Source: Pirellulaceae bacterium (lineage in GTDB: Bacteria; Planctomycetota; Planctomycetia; Pirellulales; Pirellulaceae). From it: DNA of 64,000 nt. The notes below the pieces were generated by a model that was given only the letters and a program-made list of their open reading frames with translations, had not been told where the DNA came from and did no database searches. The stretch is taken from NCBI GenBank assembly GCA_022448315.1, contig JAKVCA010000002.1, forward strand, positions 133,015 to 197,014, written 5' to 3'. Shown piece after piece: positions 52,326-60,716 of this stretch; position 1 is the first letter of the stretch; the number at the start of each line of letters is the position of its first letter. Position numbers and translations under genes: made by a program.

Positions 52326-54386
52326 TCAATCTACTTTGGACTTGGCCAATTGGGGCTGAAGTTTCCATTGCTCGTCAAAGAAACCACTCGCTTTGATTGC
52401 GCCGGGAGCCGTGTCGTTTGGGGGCGTTTCAAGATTGACAATCGCCCAGTCTGGAAGCTTGGGATTTTGAAGTGAGTTGGTTCGGTCGTGACCCTCCCGG
52501 AATGTGGGTCCACTGTTGAGAACCAGATATCGATTGGGTGATTCTGGATTTGGATAGATCATTACGGGGACACAATTTTCTGCGTTGTATACGTCATCCC
52601 CAAGCACGACCTTTTTTGCATCCCAATGAAATGGGAGTTGAGGCATGATCCGTCTGATGATCGCATTCGATTGAGGGTCTCCCCACAGAATCAGGTTTTT
52701 ATTCTCGACATCTTCCTGAGTCACTTCCGTATCGAACTTCACAGGTAGCGTCCCGCGAAAAAGCGCCTGCCAGCGATCTTGAAAGTGTTCCAGTTCAAAA
52801 TTGACCCAAGACGCAACCTGAGCGTTTGAGGGTTTGCCAGACGGTTTGACCACCAGAAACGGTCGGAGCCAGGCATCATCAATGGGGCCCTGAAGTCCCG
52901 GTCTTTTTCGCAAGCCTGAATACGGGAGGGGACCGTGATGCCATTGATCGTTGGCATCACGATGGAAAACGAGAGTTTGATCATTTCCGGAGATGCCAAC
53001 TTCTTGTCCATCGATGTCAACCGTTTCCAGGGGGCGTGGGTCGGTGACGATGAACTCAGTGACATTTTCGGTTTCGAATTGGGCAGCCCCATCCTGATAC
53101 CGAACATTGAGTCGCGAGTCGACCCAATGCTCCCGCAGCCCTGAAATCTGGAATCCATGGATCTTCGAATACCGGAGGGTCGGTGTCTGGAAAGTGAGTC
53201 GGGACGGTTGTCGATCGAGTCCCTGTTTGACCGCCTCGTTCATTTGCCGCAGGATTTCGGCAAGTGAATCGGGATGATATTTGTGACCCATGCCTGGGCC
53301 GATGATGTGTTTCAGAGTATGTCCTTCGCGAGCCAGAGCCGATTCCATCACGCGAGCTGCCTGAATCTGTTTGTCTTTCTCTCCGCTGTAAGCCACGACG
53401 GGGAGGTTGAGAAGATTCCTCGCATAATTTGGACAGTCGTACACTTTCCAGAGCGTCTGTTCGAAGTCAGCCGGATATCGATCGGGCGTCAGCCGATTGT
53501 ATTGAGCGGTCTCCGCAAAACCCGCGCCGGGGCTCATGGCAACCCACTGGTCCGTGTAGTGGGCCCCCAAGTGCCACACACCAGCTCCTCCCATGGAGAA
53601 GCCCATCAAGACAATGCGATCCGGATCGATGGAGTATTGACGCTGCACCTGTTCGACCACTTCAAGGACATCCACCTCGCCCGCCGATTTGAAACCCATG
53701 CAATGTCGTCCAAATGGGTGAACCACCAAAGCGTTGTCGACTCTCAAAGTCCCGGGGCTCTTCATCCGTTGGTAGATGAAATGAAGGTCGGTTGTCTTGT
53801 CACCCCGGCCATGGAGCCAGACAAATAGGGGTGAAGGGCGAGAGGGATCCCAGGAGTCAGGAATCTCCAAGACGTACGGTTGAGGCGATCCGTCGATACT
53901 CGAATAGTAACCTCGGACGACCCGCCCTTTTTCGCTTTCCCATGGACGCTTTTGACGCTTGAGAGACTGAGCGCGATCGGCTGCCATTTCAAGGAGCGCG
54001 TTGGCTTTCCCGAGATCGGTTGGCGAATAAAATTCGTCCAATTCAATGGCAAAGGTGACTGCCTTGAGCAAGACCTCGATGTCGGCATGATCGGCTTCAG
54101 ACGACAGTTTTTGAAGTTGTTTGCGGATCCGCTCGATCTCACCCTTCAGAGACTGTCGACTCGCCTCGGGGAGTGGAACTCCCGCGGGGGGGATTTTCCT
54201 CGCAATCGTCGCGCGTTCCTTTTCATCTTGAAGGGTCACACCGGTTGGAGCGCTGATCAAGAGGGATCTGTTCTCAACGGCGGTTCGTTCCGCCTTGATG
54301 TCGTTTGAATGAATTTGCTGGGCGAATGCTCCCGGCAGCCATGCCAAAACCAGGAGTAGGCCGAGTGTTTGAGCCGATGGTTTCAT
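52326..54386 (-). CDS. Prolyl-oligopeptidase-type alpha/beta-hydrolase
   Basis: An exported 686-residue hydrolase with a signal peptide (LGLLLVLAWLPGAFAQQ). The catalytic region has LFVWLHGRGDKTTD, the nucleophile elbow MGFSMGGAGVWHLG (serine 264) and later the GPGMGHKY block with the likely catalytic histidine. A helical segment (REIERIRKQLQKLSSEADH-type, about residues 80-130) precedes it and a C-terminal domain of about 300 residues follows, related to planctomycete secreted esterase/peptidase proteins. A peptidase versus carbohydrate esterase choice cannot be made. It is divergent from the TPR gene. Confidence 0.82.
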   Translation of the reverse strand: MKPSAQTLGLLLVLAWLPGAFAQQIHSNDIKAERTAVENRSLLISAPTGVTLQDEKERATIARKIPPAGVPLPEASRQSLKGEIERIRKQLQKLSSEADHADIEVLLKAVTFAIELDEFYSPTDLGKANALLEMAADRAQSLKRQKRPWESEKGRVVRGYYSSIDGSPQPYVLEIPDSWDPSRPSPLFVWLHGRGDKTTDLHFIYQRMKSPGTLRVDNALVVHPFGRHCMGFKSAGEVDVLEVVEQVQRQYSIDPDRIVLMGFSMGGAGVWHLGAHYTDQWVAMSPGAGFAETAQYNRLTPDRYPADFEQTLWKVYDCPNYARNLLNLPVVAYSGEKDKQIQAARVMESALAREGHTLKHIIGPGMGHKYHPDSLAEILRQMNEAVKQGLDRQPSRLTFQTPTLRYSKIHGFQISGLREHWVDSRLNVRYQDGAAQFETENVTEFIVTDPRPLETVDIDGQEVGISGNDQTLVFHRDANDQWHHGPLPYSGLRKRPGLQGPIDDAWLRPFLVVKPSGKPSNAQVASWVNFELEHFQDRWQALFRGTLPVKFDTEVTQEDVENKNLILWGDPQSNAIIRRIMPQLPFHWDAKKVVLGDDVYNAENCVPVMIYPNPESPNRYLVLNSGPTFREGHDRTNSLQNPKLPDWAIVNLETPPNDTAPGAIKASGFFDEQWKLQPQLAKSKVD

Positions 54387-54461
54387 GGTGAGTATTCCTG
54401 AGGGGTGACGTGGGCGGAGGATGTCGAGATGAATTCACTCAAGTTCACGGTCGTTCGAAGG

Positions 54462-54477
54462 CGAGGCCTGCGCCTCG
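54462..54477. other. Perfect GC-rich hairpin between divergent genes
   Basis: CGAGGC (54462-54467) and GCCTCG (54472-54477) pair around a four-base loop in the 196-base region between the hydrolase and TPR genes. It may be an operator or leader hairpin. There is no T-run, so a terminator is unlikely. Confidence 0.35.
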
Positions 54478-54582
54478 GGTTTGTCGACGTCAACGCCATT
54501 TTCGGCGGGTCGCAATATAAACGCTGAGCTCTTTCACGGCTAGTTTCGTCGGTGAGCGACAGAAGAATGACGAAGGGCTAGA

Positions 54583-55719
54583 ATGAAACAGCAAGACTTC
54601 GGTTACCGGGCGGCGGTTTTTGCAGGCTTACACGCCTCAGTCTTCACATTCAGTCTTCACATTCAGTCAACAGTCCGTTTTCTTTCTTGGGTCGGTATTT
54701 TTCTTATGGTGGCACGTGATCCAGATCTGCAAGCTCAATCCTATGTCGACCAAGGGCTCGATGCCTCGGACGAAGGGAATCCCGCACTGGCGCTCCAGTA
54801 CTTGGATCAAGCGTTGATTTTGGACCCCAACCACGCTCAGGCATGGTATTGCAAAGCGTCGTTACTTGCCGAGACAGGTCAATTTGAAGAAGCGATCGAG
54901 TGTTACCATAAGAGTGCAGAGCGGGCTGAAGATCATGCACATCTGCCGCTCTTTAACATGGGGAACCTGTATCAGGAACTGCAAAAATACGACCAGGCGC
55001 TGGCCTGTTTCAGCCTTGCGACCGAGGTCAATCCAGACATGGCGGATGCATGGATCAATCGTGGACGCTTGCTGGATGAGCGGGCCCATCACCTTGAGGC
55101 TATTGACTGTTATGATCAGGCCCTCACGCTCAATCCTCTAGATCTGACGGCTTGGACCAATCGGGGTAACAGCTATGTTGCGTTGAGGAAGATTCCTGAG
55201 GCACAGCGGTCCTACCAAAAGGCATTGGACATCGACGACAGTGATGCCTTGGCCCAACTCGGTGCAGCCGTTTGTATCGCTCGCCTTGGCGAGTGGGAGC
55301 GGGGACTCGAGATGATGGACCAAATCGATGAGCTTAGAACAAGCCCACTTTGGATGATGGAACGGGCTCAGATACTCGTCCACCTGGAACGGTGGAGCGA
55401 AGCCGTGAATCTGGTGAACCAGGCGGTTGAAGCGGCCCCTGACTTTCCCGAATCATGGAGTATGCATGGAAATATCCTTGAACTGGCCGGCGAATATGAC
55501 CAGGCACTCGCAAGTTTTAAGAAGGCGTTGGAATACGATTCCAGGCATGCAGCAGCTTGGTGGGGACAGGTTCGAATGCTGGCGAGGGACGAAGTGAATG
55601 AAGCCGTGGTCGCCAGCCTGAAGTCATTCTTTGACTGTGCCGGCAATGACCACGAAGACTATGATGCCGCTCTCAAATTTGCAGAAAAGCACGGAATACC
55701 GATCTCAGGAGCATCTTAG
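54583..55719 (+). CDS. TPR-repeat protein with N-terminal hydrophobic segment
   Basis: A 378-residue protein with about seven to eight tetratricopeptide repeats from residue 50 on (NPALALQYLDQALILDPNHAQAW, QFEEAIECYHKSAE, YDQALACFSLATEVNPDMADAW, HLEAIDCYDQALTLNPLDLTAW and so on). The N-terminal 41 residues contain hydrophobic stretches (AAVFAGLHASVFTF, FLSWVGIFLM) that could anchor it in the membrane. The ATG at 54583 has AAGGG five bases upstream; the ATG at 54706 gives a soluble version but has no ribosome binding site. TPR proteins are scaffolds; the partner is unknown. Within the N-terminus a 13-base unit (CAGTCTTCACATT) is duplicated. Confidence 0.8.
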   Translation: MKQQDFGYRAAVFAGLHASVFTFSLHIQSTVRFLSWVGIFLMVARDPDLQAQSYVDQGLDASDEGNPALALQYLDQALILDPNHAQAWYCKASLLAETGQFEEAIECYHKSAERAEDHAHLPLFNMGNLYQELQKYDQALACFSLATEVNPDMADAWINRGRLLDERAHHLEAIDCYDQALTLNPLDLTAWTNRGNSYVALRKIPEAQRSYQKALDIDDSDALAQLGAAVCIARLGEWERGLEMMDQIDELRTSPLWMMERAQILVHLERWSEAVNLVNQAVEAAPDFPESWSMHGNILELAGEYDQALASFKKALEYDSRHAAAWWGQVRMLARDEVNEAVVASLKSFFDCAGNDHEDYDAALKFAEKHGIPISGAS

Positions 55720-55770
55720 CTTCATTGCTTTGTACGTCTGGTGTCCCCACTTTATTTCGGCAGTCTCATT

Positions 55771-55792
55771 AGGTTAGTCTTCAGACTTACCT
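55771..55792. promoter_or_regulatory. 22-bp near-perfect palindrome upstream of the alcohol dehydrogenase
   Basis: AGGTTAGTCT (55771-55780) and AGACTTACCT (55783-55792) are inverted with nine matches in ten and a two-base centre. The size and symmetry fit the binding site of a dimeric repressor, 85 bases before the dehydrogenase start. It may alternatively end the TPR transcript, but no T-run follows. Confidence 0.4.
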
Positions 55793-55876
55793 CAGTTGAT
55801 TCAGCGCGCAATCCAATCCTGTGTAAGGGATTCTCGCGTCGCACAGCAAGCCAATAAAACGAAAGTCACGCCGGAG

Positions 55877-56977
55877 ATGAAAGCACTCGTATTTCATGGC
55901 CAAGAGGTTGTCCGTTACGAGTCGGGTCTGGACGATCCACAGATTTGGGACGAGGGGGATGTCATTGTCCGCGTCCTTCGAGCTGGGATCTGCGGGTCGG
56001 ATTTGCACCAATTTCATGGTCGAGAGCCAGTCGCAGATGGAACGATCCCGGGCCACGAGTTTGTGGGTGAAATTGTGGAAGTCGGTTCTGCGGTCCGTTC
56101 GTTTTCGATCGGCCAACGCGTTTTCAGTCCATTTACGACGTGTTGTGGGAAATGTTTCTTTTGTCAGAACGGACTCAGTGCGCGTTGCAATCATCACTAT
56201 TGTTTTGGTTACCAGCCGCCTGTCGGTGTCGACGATGGTGGTAAGGGAATTCAGGGGGCTCAGGCGGAACTTCTGCGAGTTCCTCAAGCGGAAACGACTC
56301 TGGTCAGTTTACCCAGCGATCTTTCGATCGAGACAGCCTTGTTGTTGGGGGATAATTTCACAACGGGCTTTTTTTGTGCGGATTCTGCCGAGATTCGTCG
56401 CGAAGGGATCACGGTGGTGATCGGGTGTGGAGCGGTAGGGCTTTCGGCTATTTGTGCCGCGAAATATCTTGGAGCCGAGCAGATCATTGCTGTGGATCGC
56501 GTCGCTTCGCGCCGACAACGAGCTGCTTCACTAGGCGCAAAATCCGTATCCCCAGAAGAGGCGCTGGAATGTGTCCAGAAATATGCGGCAAGGACTGGCC
56601 AGAATGGAGCGGATTCAGTGCTCGAGGCGGTGGGGCACCCCCAGGCACAACGGCTGGCCTTTGAACTTGTGCGTCCCGGGGGAGTAATTTCAGCTGTGGG
56701 GATGCATACTTCGGAGCACTTCAGCTTTTCTCCGCTCGAGGCGTACGACAACAATGTGCAGTATAAAGCCGGTAGATGCCCCGTCCGATCTTATCTGGAC
56801 CGTCTGGTCCCCGAGGTTTTAGAGGGACGGCTTCACGTTCCCGTTGAAAAAATTGTGACGCACAATGGCGTGGCCCTGAGGGATGGTCCTCAGGCTTACG
56901 AGCAGTTCAGTCAACGCATGGACGACTGTGTTAAAGTGCTTTTAGATCCAACGCTTGGTTCATCGACGTTGAAGTGA
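55877..56977 (+). CDS. Zinc-dependent alcohol/sugar-alcohol dehydrogenase (MDR family)
   Basis: A 366-residue medium-chain dehydrogenase. The catalytic zinc site is C39-G-S-D and H60-E61; four structural-zinc cysteines are C90, C93, C96 and C104. The NAD(P) fold is shown by VVIGCGAVGLSAICAAKYLGA. GxHLHQFHGRE-like features agree with alcohol dehydrogenase or sorbitol/threonine dehydrogenase families, but the substrate cannot be told. ATG at 55877 follows GGAG closely; a longer TTG-initiated frame to 55796 would cover the palindrome upstream and is not used. The catalytic zinc and cofactor fold are complete, so it should be active. Confidence 0.9.
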   Translation: MKALVFHGQEVVRYESGLDDPQIWDEGDVIVRVLRAGICGSDLHQFHGREPVADGTIPGHEFVGEIVEVGSAVRSFSIGQRVFSPFTTCCGKCFFCQNGLSARCNHHYCFGYQPPVGVDDGGKGIQGAQAELLRVPQAETTLVSLPSDLSIETALLLGDNFTTGFFCADSAEIRREGITVVIGCGAVGLSAICAAKYLGAEQIIAVDRVASRRQRAASLGAKSVSPEEALECVQKYAARTGQNGADSVLEAVGHPQAQRLAFELVRPGGVISAVGMHTSEHFSFSPLEAYDNNVQYKAGRCPVRSYLDRLVPEVLEGRLHVPVEKIVTHNGVALRDGPQAYEQFSQRMDDCVKVLLDPTLGSSTLK

Positions 56978-57031
56978 TACAAGGCTGGATCAGGTTTTCG
57001 TATTTTTAACGGACTGAGTACGGCTCGGTGA

Positions 57032-57069
57032 CCTCAGTTCGTCGGGGTGATCTCAGTTCGTCGGGGTGA
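57032..57069. repeat. 19-bp tandem repeat with 18 identical bases
   Basis: The core CTCAGTTCGTCGGGGTGA is present at 57033-57050 and 57052-57069; with the base before each core (C or T) the period is 19. It sits in the leader between the dehydrogenase and peptidase genes. Confidence 0.75.
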
Positions 57070-57177
57070 CCTGTTCAAGGATGGTGGCCAGAGATCGAAT
57101 TCTGATCTTGGATCTGGCACAATGCCGACAGGTTGAAGATGCCGACACGATAAAGATGAAGAGATGGAGATTCGCAG

Positions 57178-58338
57178 GTGACTCAAATTGCAACTCTGAT
57201 GGCCGGCGTGCCGGTGACCAACACAACCCTTTACCACCAGATTCGCTTTCTGGTTGGAGACTCTGCGGCACTCATTCGATTTCAAGAGACCGACGGAAGT
57301 GAACAGTCCCTGCTGCTTGTCCGTGATATCGAAGTGGGGCGTGCCAAGCAGGTCGCGCGGGCTGACACTGTTGGATGTGCAGCGGATTACTGTCCAGAAT
57401 CTGGGTTGAGCGGAGATCGAGATACGGCATTGGCTCAGGCCGTCGCGGAATGCTTGGGTCAAAAAGGAGTAGCGCGAGTGGTGGCAGACCGAACGCTGCC
57501 CTTCATCTTCGCACACCACATCCAGCAGCGGGGGTTGACCTTGGATTACGACGGTGAGCTTGGCGTAATGGCCCGCCGCATCAAGGACGAAGACGAGATC
57601 CAGATGCTGCTCAAGGCCCAGAAAATGACCCATGACGCGATGAAAATGGCTTGCGAAATGATTGCGCGAGCCGATGCTGACGCGGAGGGCGTTTTGCATC
57701 ATGGGGGAGAGGTTTTGACGTCCGAGCGGGTCCGCCGTCAGATCACGCGGTATTTGATGGACCAAGATTTTTCCAACCCTCATGATTCCATCGTGGCCAC
57801 GGTTCCCCATGTCGCCGATTGCCATCACAAAGGGACCGGACCGCTGAAGACGGGGGCTCCGGTCATCGTCGATATTTTCCCTTGCGATGAAGAAACCCGA
57901 TATTGGGGCGATTGCACTCGTACGGTGGTTCATGGCGACGTGACCGACGAGGTCGCGCGAATGCACTCGGCGGTCAAGGCGGCCAAAGATGCAGGGACAA
58001 ATGCGCTTCAACCCGGAGTGACAGGAGAGCAGGTGCATGCCGCGGTCACCGAACAAATCCTTGCGCATGGTTATCAAATGAGTCGAGGGGCGACACCTGA
58101 GGATCCTGAATCACCTGCCATGCGTCACGGAACCGGGCACGGGATCGGGCTTGATGTCCATGAACCGATTCTGTTGGATGACGGCGCCGGTGAGATTCTC
58201 GAAAGGGAAGTTTTTACGGTGGAACCCGGCCTCTACTCGCAAACTCACGGAGGCGTGCGGATTGAGGACATGGTTGTGGTACGAGAAACGGGTCCCGAGA
58301 TTCTTGGTGAACTCCACGAAGGTTTAAACTGGGACTGA
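57178..58338 (+). CDS. M24-family metallopeptidase, Xaa-Pro aminopeptidase-like
   Basis: A 386-residue pita-bread peptidase. Predicted metal ligands are Asp in VIVDIFPCDEE, Asp in YWGDCTRTVVHG, His in RHGTGHGIGLDVHE, Glu in FTVEPGLY and Glu in GVRIEDMVVV. An N-terminal domain precedes (about residues 1-150). These features match Xaa-Pro aminopeptidase/prolidase-like enzymes; which peptides it cuts is unknown. The start is GTG at 57178 with GGAG eight bases upstream. No signal peptide, so cytoplasmic. The methyltransferase gene follows after about 170 bases. Confidence 0.9.
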   Translation: MTQIATLMAGVPVTNTTLYHQIRFLVGDSAALIRFQETDGSEQSLLLVRDIEVGRAKQVARADTVGCAADYCPESGLSGDRDTALAQAVAECLGQKGVARVVADRTLPFIFAHHIQQRGLTLDYDGELGVMARRIKDEDEIQMLLKAQKMTHDAMKMACEMIARADADAEGVLHHGGEVLTSERVRRQITRYLMDQDFSNPHDSIVATVPHVADCHHKGTGPLKTGAPVIVDIFPCDEETRYWGDCTRTVVHGDVTDEVARMHSAVKAAKDAGTNALQPGVTGEQVHAAVTEQILAHGYQMSRGATPEDPESPAMRHGTGHGIGLDVHEPILLDDGAGEILEREVFTVEPGLYSQTHGGVRIEDMVVVRETGPEILGELHEGLNWD

Positions 58339-58511
58339 TTTTTTCGCAGCCCGGGCCATCTTCAAGAAGCGGTTCACGAGTGTCAGTCGGGGGCCAGCGA
58401 CATTGATTCGAGGAATCGGGATTCAAGAGACTGGGGCTCAGTCCGTGTGCAACCCTTGCTCGAGCTGCACTGTGACCAAATGGATCTGCAAAGTGACTTG
58501 GAGGGTCGACC

Positions 58512-59342
58512 GTGGATGCCAATGTCTTTGAGTTGAATTCAAAGATTGAGATGACTCACTGGTGGTTTGTCGCCAGACGCCGAATCATTTCCCGGTTGGT
58601 TACGCATTTGATTCCCCCAAGTCCAAGTCGGACTGTTGTCGATGTTGGCTGCGGGACTGGAGGAAATCTCAGTCAGCTCGCCAACGATTATCGATGCATT
58701 GGGATTGATCCCTCTGAAGAGGCCATTCGTTGGGCAAAAAAACGATTTCCGCATATGACGTTCGTCAACGGGTATGCGCCTGAGGATTTGAACGATGACC
58801 AACGGCAGGCAGACATCTTCATGTTGAATGATGTTCTGGAGCATGTCCCAGACGATTTTTCCCTGTTGTCAAATTTACTCACCGCCAGCAAGCCCGGATC
58901 GTATTTTGTGATTACCGTGCCTGCCGACATGTCCTTGTGGAGTCCGCATGATGTCAGTCATGGGCATTATCGACGCTATACGATGCAGCGATTATCTGCC
59001 GTGTGGAAAGGGTTGCCGGTCCGTTGCGTCTTGTGTTCTCACTTCAACTCCCGCCTGTATCCAATAGTCAAGTTTTTGAGAGGGATCAATCGGCGGAATG
59101 GTGCCGCCAGCGGTGATCAGGGAACTGACCTGAAAGTGCCCTCTCGCTGGGTCAATGCCTCGTTGACCCAAGTATTTGAAGGGGAATCTCGACGTTTATT
59201 GGATTTGCTCGATCAGGGGGACGGCGAGGGATATCGACGGGGTGTCAGTCTCGTCGCCATTCTGAGTCGGAACGAAGGTGAGATGGCTCCTCGCAATCGA
59301 CCTCCGGCACTCGACGATGACCCTGCACTGCGGGAATCTTAA
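58512..59342 (+). CDS. Class I SAM-dependent methyltransferase
   Basis: A 276-residue methyltransferase. Motif I is VVDVGCGTGG near residues 42-51, followed by GIDPSEEAIRWAKKRFP and the FMLNDVLEHVPDD block of motif II-III. The N-terminal pattern HWWFVARRRIISR recalls methyltransferases linked with polysaccharide or lipid modification. Substrate is unknown. GTG at 58512 with GGAGG seven bases upstream sets the start. Confidence 0.85.
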   Translation: MDANVFELNSKIEMTHWWFVARRRIISRLVTHLIPPSPSRTVVDVGCGTGGNLSQLANDYRCIGIDPSEEAIRWAKKRFPHMTFVNGYAPEDLNDDQRQADIFMLNDVLEHVPDDFSLLSNLLTASKPGSYFVITVPADMSLWSPHDVSHGHYRRYTMQRLSAVWKGLPVRCVLCSHFNSRLYPIVKFLRGINRRNGAASGDQGTDLKVPSRWVNASLTQVFEGESRRLLDLLDQGDGEGYRRGVSLVAILSRNEGEMAPRNRPPALDDDPALRES

Positions 59343-59366
59343 AAAAGTTAGTGCGAATCGAACATG

Positions 59367-59420
59367 GCATCGATCAAACGCATCGATCACGACCTTGTTC
59401 ACTTTCGGTGTTAAAGTGAA
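59367..59420. promoter_or_regulatory. Direct and inverted repeats upstream of the aquaporin gene
   Basis: GCATCGATCA is repeated directly at 59367-59376 and 59380-59389, and TTCACTTT (59398-59405) pairs with AAAGTGAA (59413-59420) around a seven-base loop. The region is between the methyltransferase and the aquaporin-arsC pair and could hold an operator, for example for an ArsR-type repressor; no such repressor gene is in the window, so this is speculative. Confidence 0.3.
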
Positions 59421-59581
59421 TCACTCGCTCGCTCCTGTGTGGATCCTGTGAAGATGGAGCGACAATCTCTAGCCTCCCTGCTACGATGTGCCAATGACCC
59501 TCAACCCACCAGGTCTTGTGGGCCGTAATTCGCAAACGCTTTGGCACTGAGAAGCAAGTTTTGGGCCTTATGAAGAATTCA

Positions 59582-60265
59582 ATGTCAAAATCGCTGACTG
59601 CGGAGTTCTTTGGAACTTTCAGTCTGGTATTTGCCGGGACGGGCGCCATCGTTGTGAACGACTTTTCGGCCGGTGCGATCGGTCACGTGGGAATCGCGTT
59701 GACATTTGGGCTCATTGTCATGGCGATGATTTATTGTCTCGGTGATATTTCGGGCGCTCACCTTAATCCCGCGGTCACCCTCGGTTTTTGGTTCGCTGGC
59801 CGTTTTGGTGGGAAAAATGTGATCCCCTATATCCTCGCTCAATGCGGGGGTGGTCTATTCGCCAGCGGACTTTTGAGGGGGATGTTTCCAGATGGCGGAA
59901 GCTACGGTGCGACGATTCCTGAAATTTCTGCCGGCAGTGCCCTGATTTTTGAATTCATTTTAACGCTGATCTTGATGATGACCATTTTGGGCGTGACGAC
60001 CGGTGCGAAAGAAGAGGGTGTGACGGCCGCGTTGGCGATAGGCGGGGTCGTCGCTCTTGAGGCCATGTTCGCAGGGCCGATCACGGGGGCCTCCATGAAT
60101 CCAGCTCGGTCGCTTGGGCCCGCCCTGGTTTCGGGGCAACTCGGCGATCTTTGGGTCTACATCCTTGGCCCCATTCTCGGGGCGATCGTGGCATTTCCCC
60201 TGTGCCGTTTTTCACGCGATTCAGACTGCTGCTCCGGATGTCATGCCGTCAATCGTCAATCTTAG
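59582..60265 (+). CDS. Aquaporin/MIP channel with Cys-rich tail, next to arsC
   Basis: A 227-residue aquaporin with six hydrophobic segments and both NPA motifs (HLNPAVT at 60-66 and SMNPARS in the second half). The C-terminus ends with a cysteine cluster: C208, then C216-C217-S-G-C220-H. Because arsC follows after only 25 bases, the channel probably conducts arsenite out of the cell, as known for AqpS beside arsC in rhizobia. The ATGs at 59570 and 59582 are both possible starts. The cysteine tail could bind As(III); that is inference. The N-terminal half looks like an ordinary aquaglyceroporin. Confidence 0.85.
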   Translation: MSKSLTAEFFGTFSLVFAGTGAIVVNDFSAGAIGHVGIALTFGLIVMAMIYCLGDISGAHLNPAVTLGFWFAGRFGGKNVIPYILAQCGGGLFASGLLRGMFPDGGSYGATIPEISAGSALIFEFILTLILMMTILGVTTGAKEEGVTAALAIGGVVALEAMFAGPITGASMNPARSLGPALVSGQLGDLWVYILGPILGAIVAFPLCRFSRDSDCCSGCHAVNRQS

Positions 60266-60290
60266 TGTCGAATCAAGGATCGAGGCTGCA

Positions 60291-60716
60291 ATGAAAAAAG
60301 TCTTATTCGTCTGTATTCATAACAGTGCCCGAAGTCAGATGGCAGAGGCCTTCATCAACACTTACCACGCGCAGCATCTTATCGCGGAGAGTGCGGGTCT
60401 TGAAGCCGGAAAACTCAACCCGGTTGTCGTTGAAGCCATGGCAGAACTTGAAATCGACATTTCGAATAATGAAGCCAAGACCGTGGACGAAATCCTCGCA
60501 AGAGGAACCGAGTACGACTATGTCGTGACGGTGTGTGATGAAGCGAATGCCGAGAGATGCCCGACATTTCCGGGGCCAGGACATCGTATTCACTGGGGAT
60601 TTCCTGATCCTTCGGCGCTCAGTGGAGACCCGGGGGACAAGCTTCAACAAACTCGGATCATTCGCGATGCGATCGCCGAACAGATCAACCAGTGGTGCTC
60701 AGAGGCGTTTGCCTAG
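60291..60716 (+). CDS. arsC: Thioredoxin-coupled arsenate reductase
   Basis: A 141-residue enzyme of the low-molecular-weight phosphatase-like arsenate reductase family. The catalytic loop is C8-I-H-N-S-A-R14, and the resolving pair is C82 and C90 in VTVCDEANAERCPTF, one residue farther apart than in the Bacillus enzyme. It reduces arsenate to arsenite with electrons from thioredoxin in the cytoplasm. The ATG at 60291 has GAGG five bases upstream, and the gene follows the aquaporin by 25 bases, so they are co-expressed. Its stop codon TAG shares the CTAG palindrome with the stop of the convergent HEAT gene. Confidence 0.93.
   Translation: MKKVLFVCIHNSARSQMAEAFINTYHAQHLIAESAGLEAGKLNPVVVEAMAELEIDISNNEAKTVDEILARGTEYDYVVTVCDEANAERCPTFPGPGHRIHWGFPDPSALSGDPGDKLQQTRIIRDAIAEQINQWCSEAFA

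Noticed and set aside
57034-58077. Long minus-strand frame (347 codons) opposite the M24 peptidase
   Set aside because: It lies antisense to a gene with a complete set of metal ligands and its own ribosome binding site; composition typical of a shadow frame.
59532-59552. Possible sigma-54 promoter before the aquaporin (TGGCAC...GC)
   Set aside because: The GG-to-GC spacing is one base short of the required distance.
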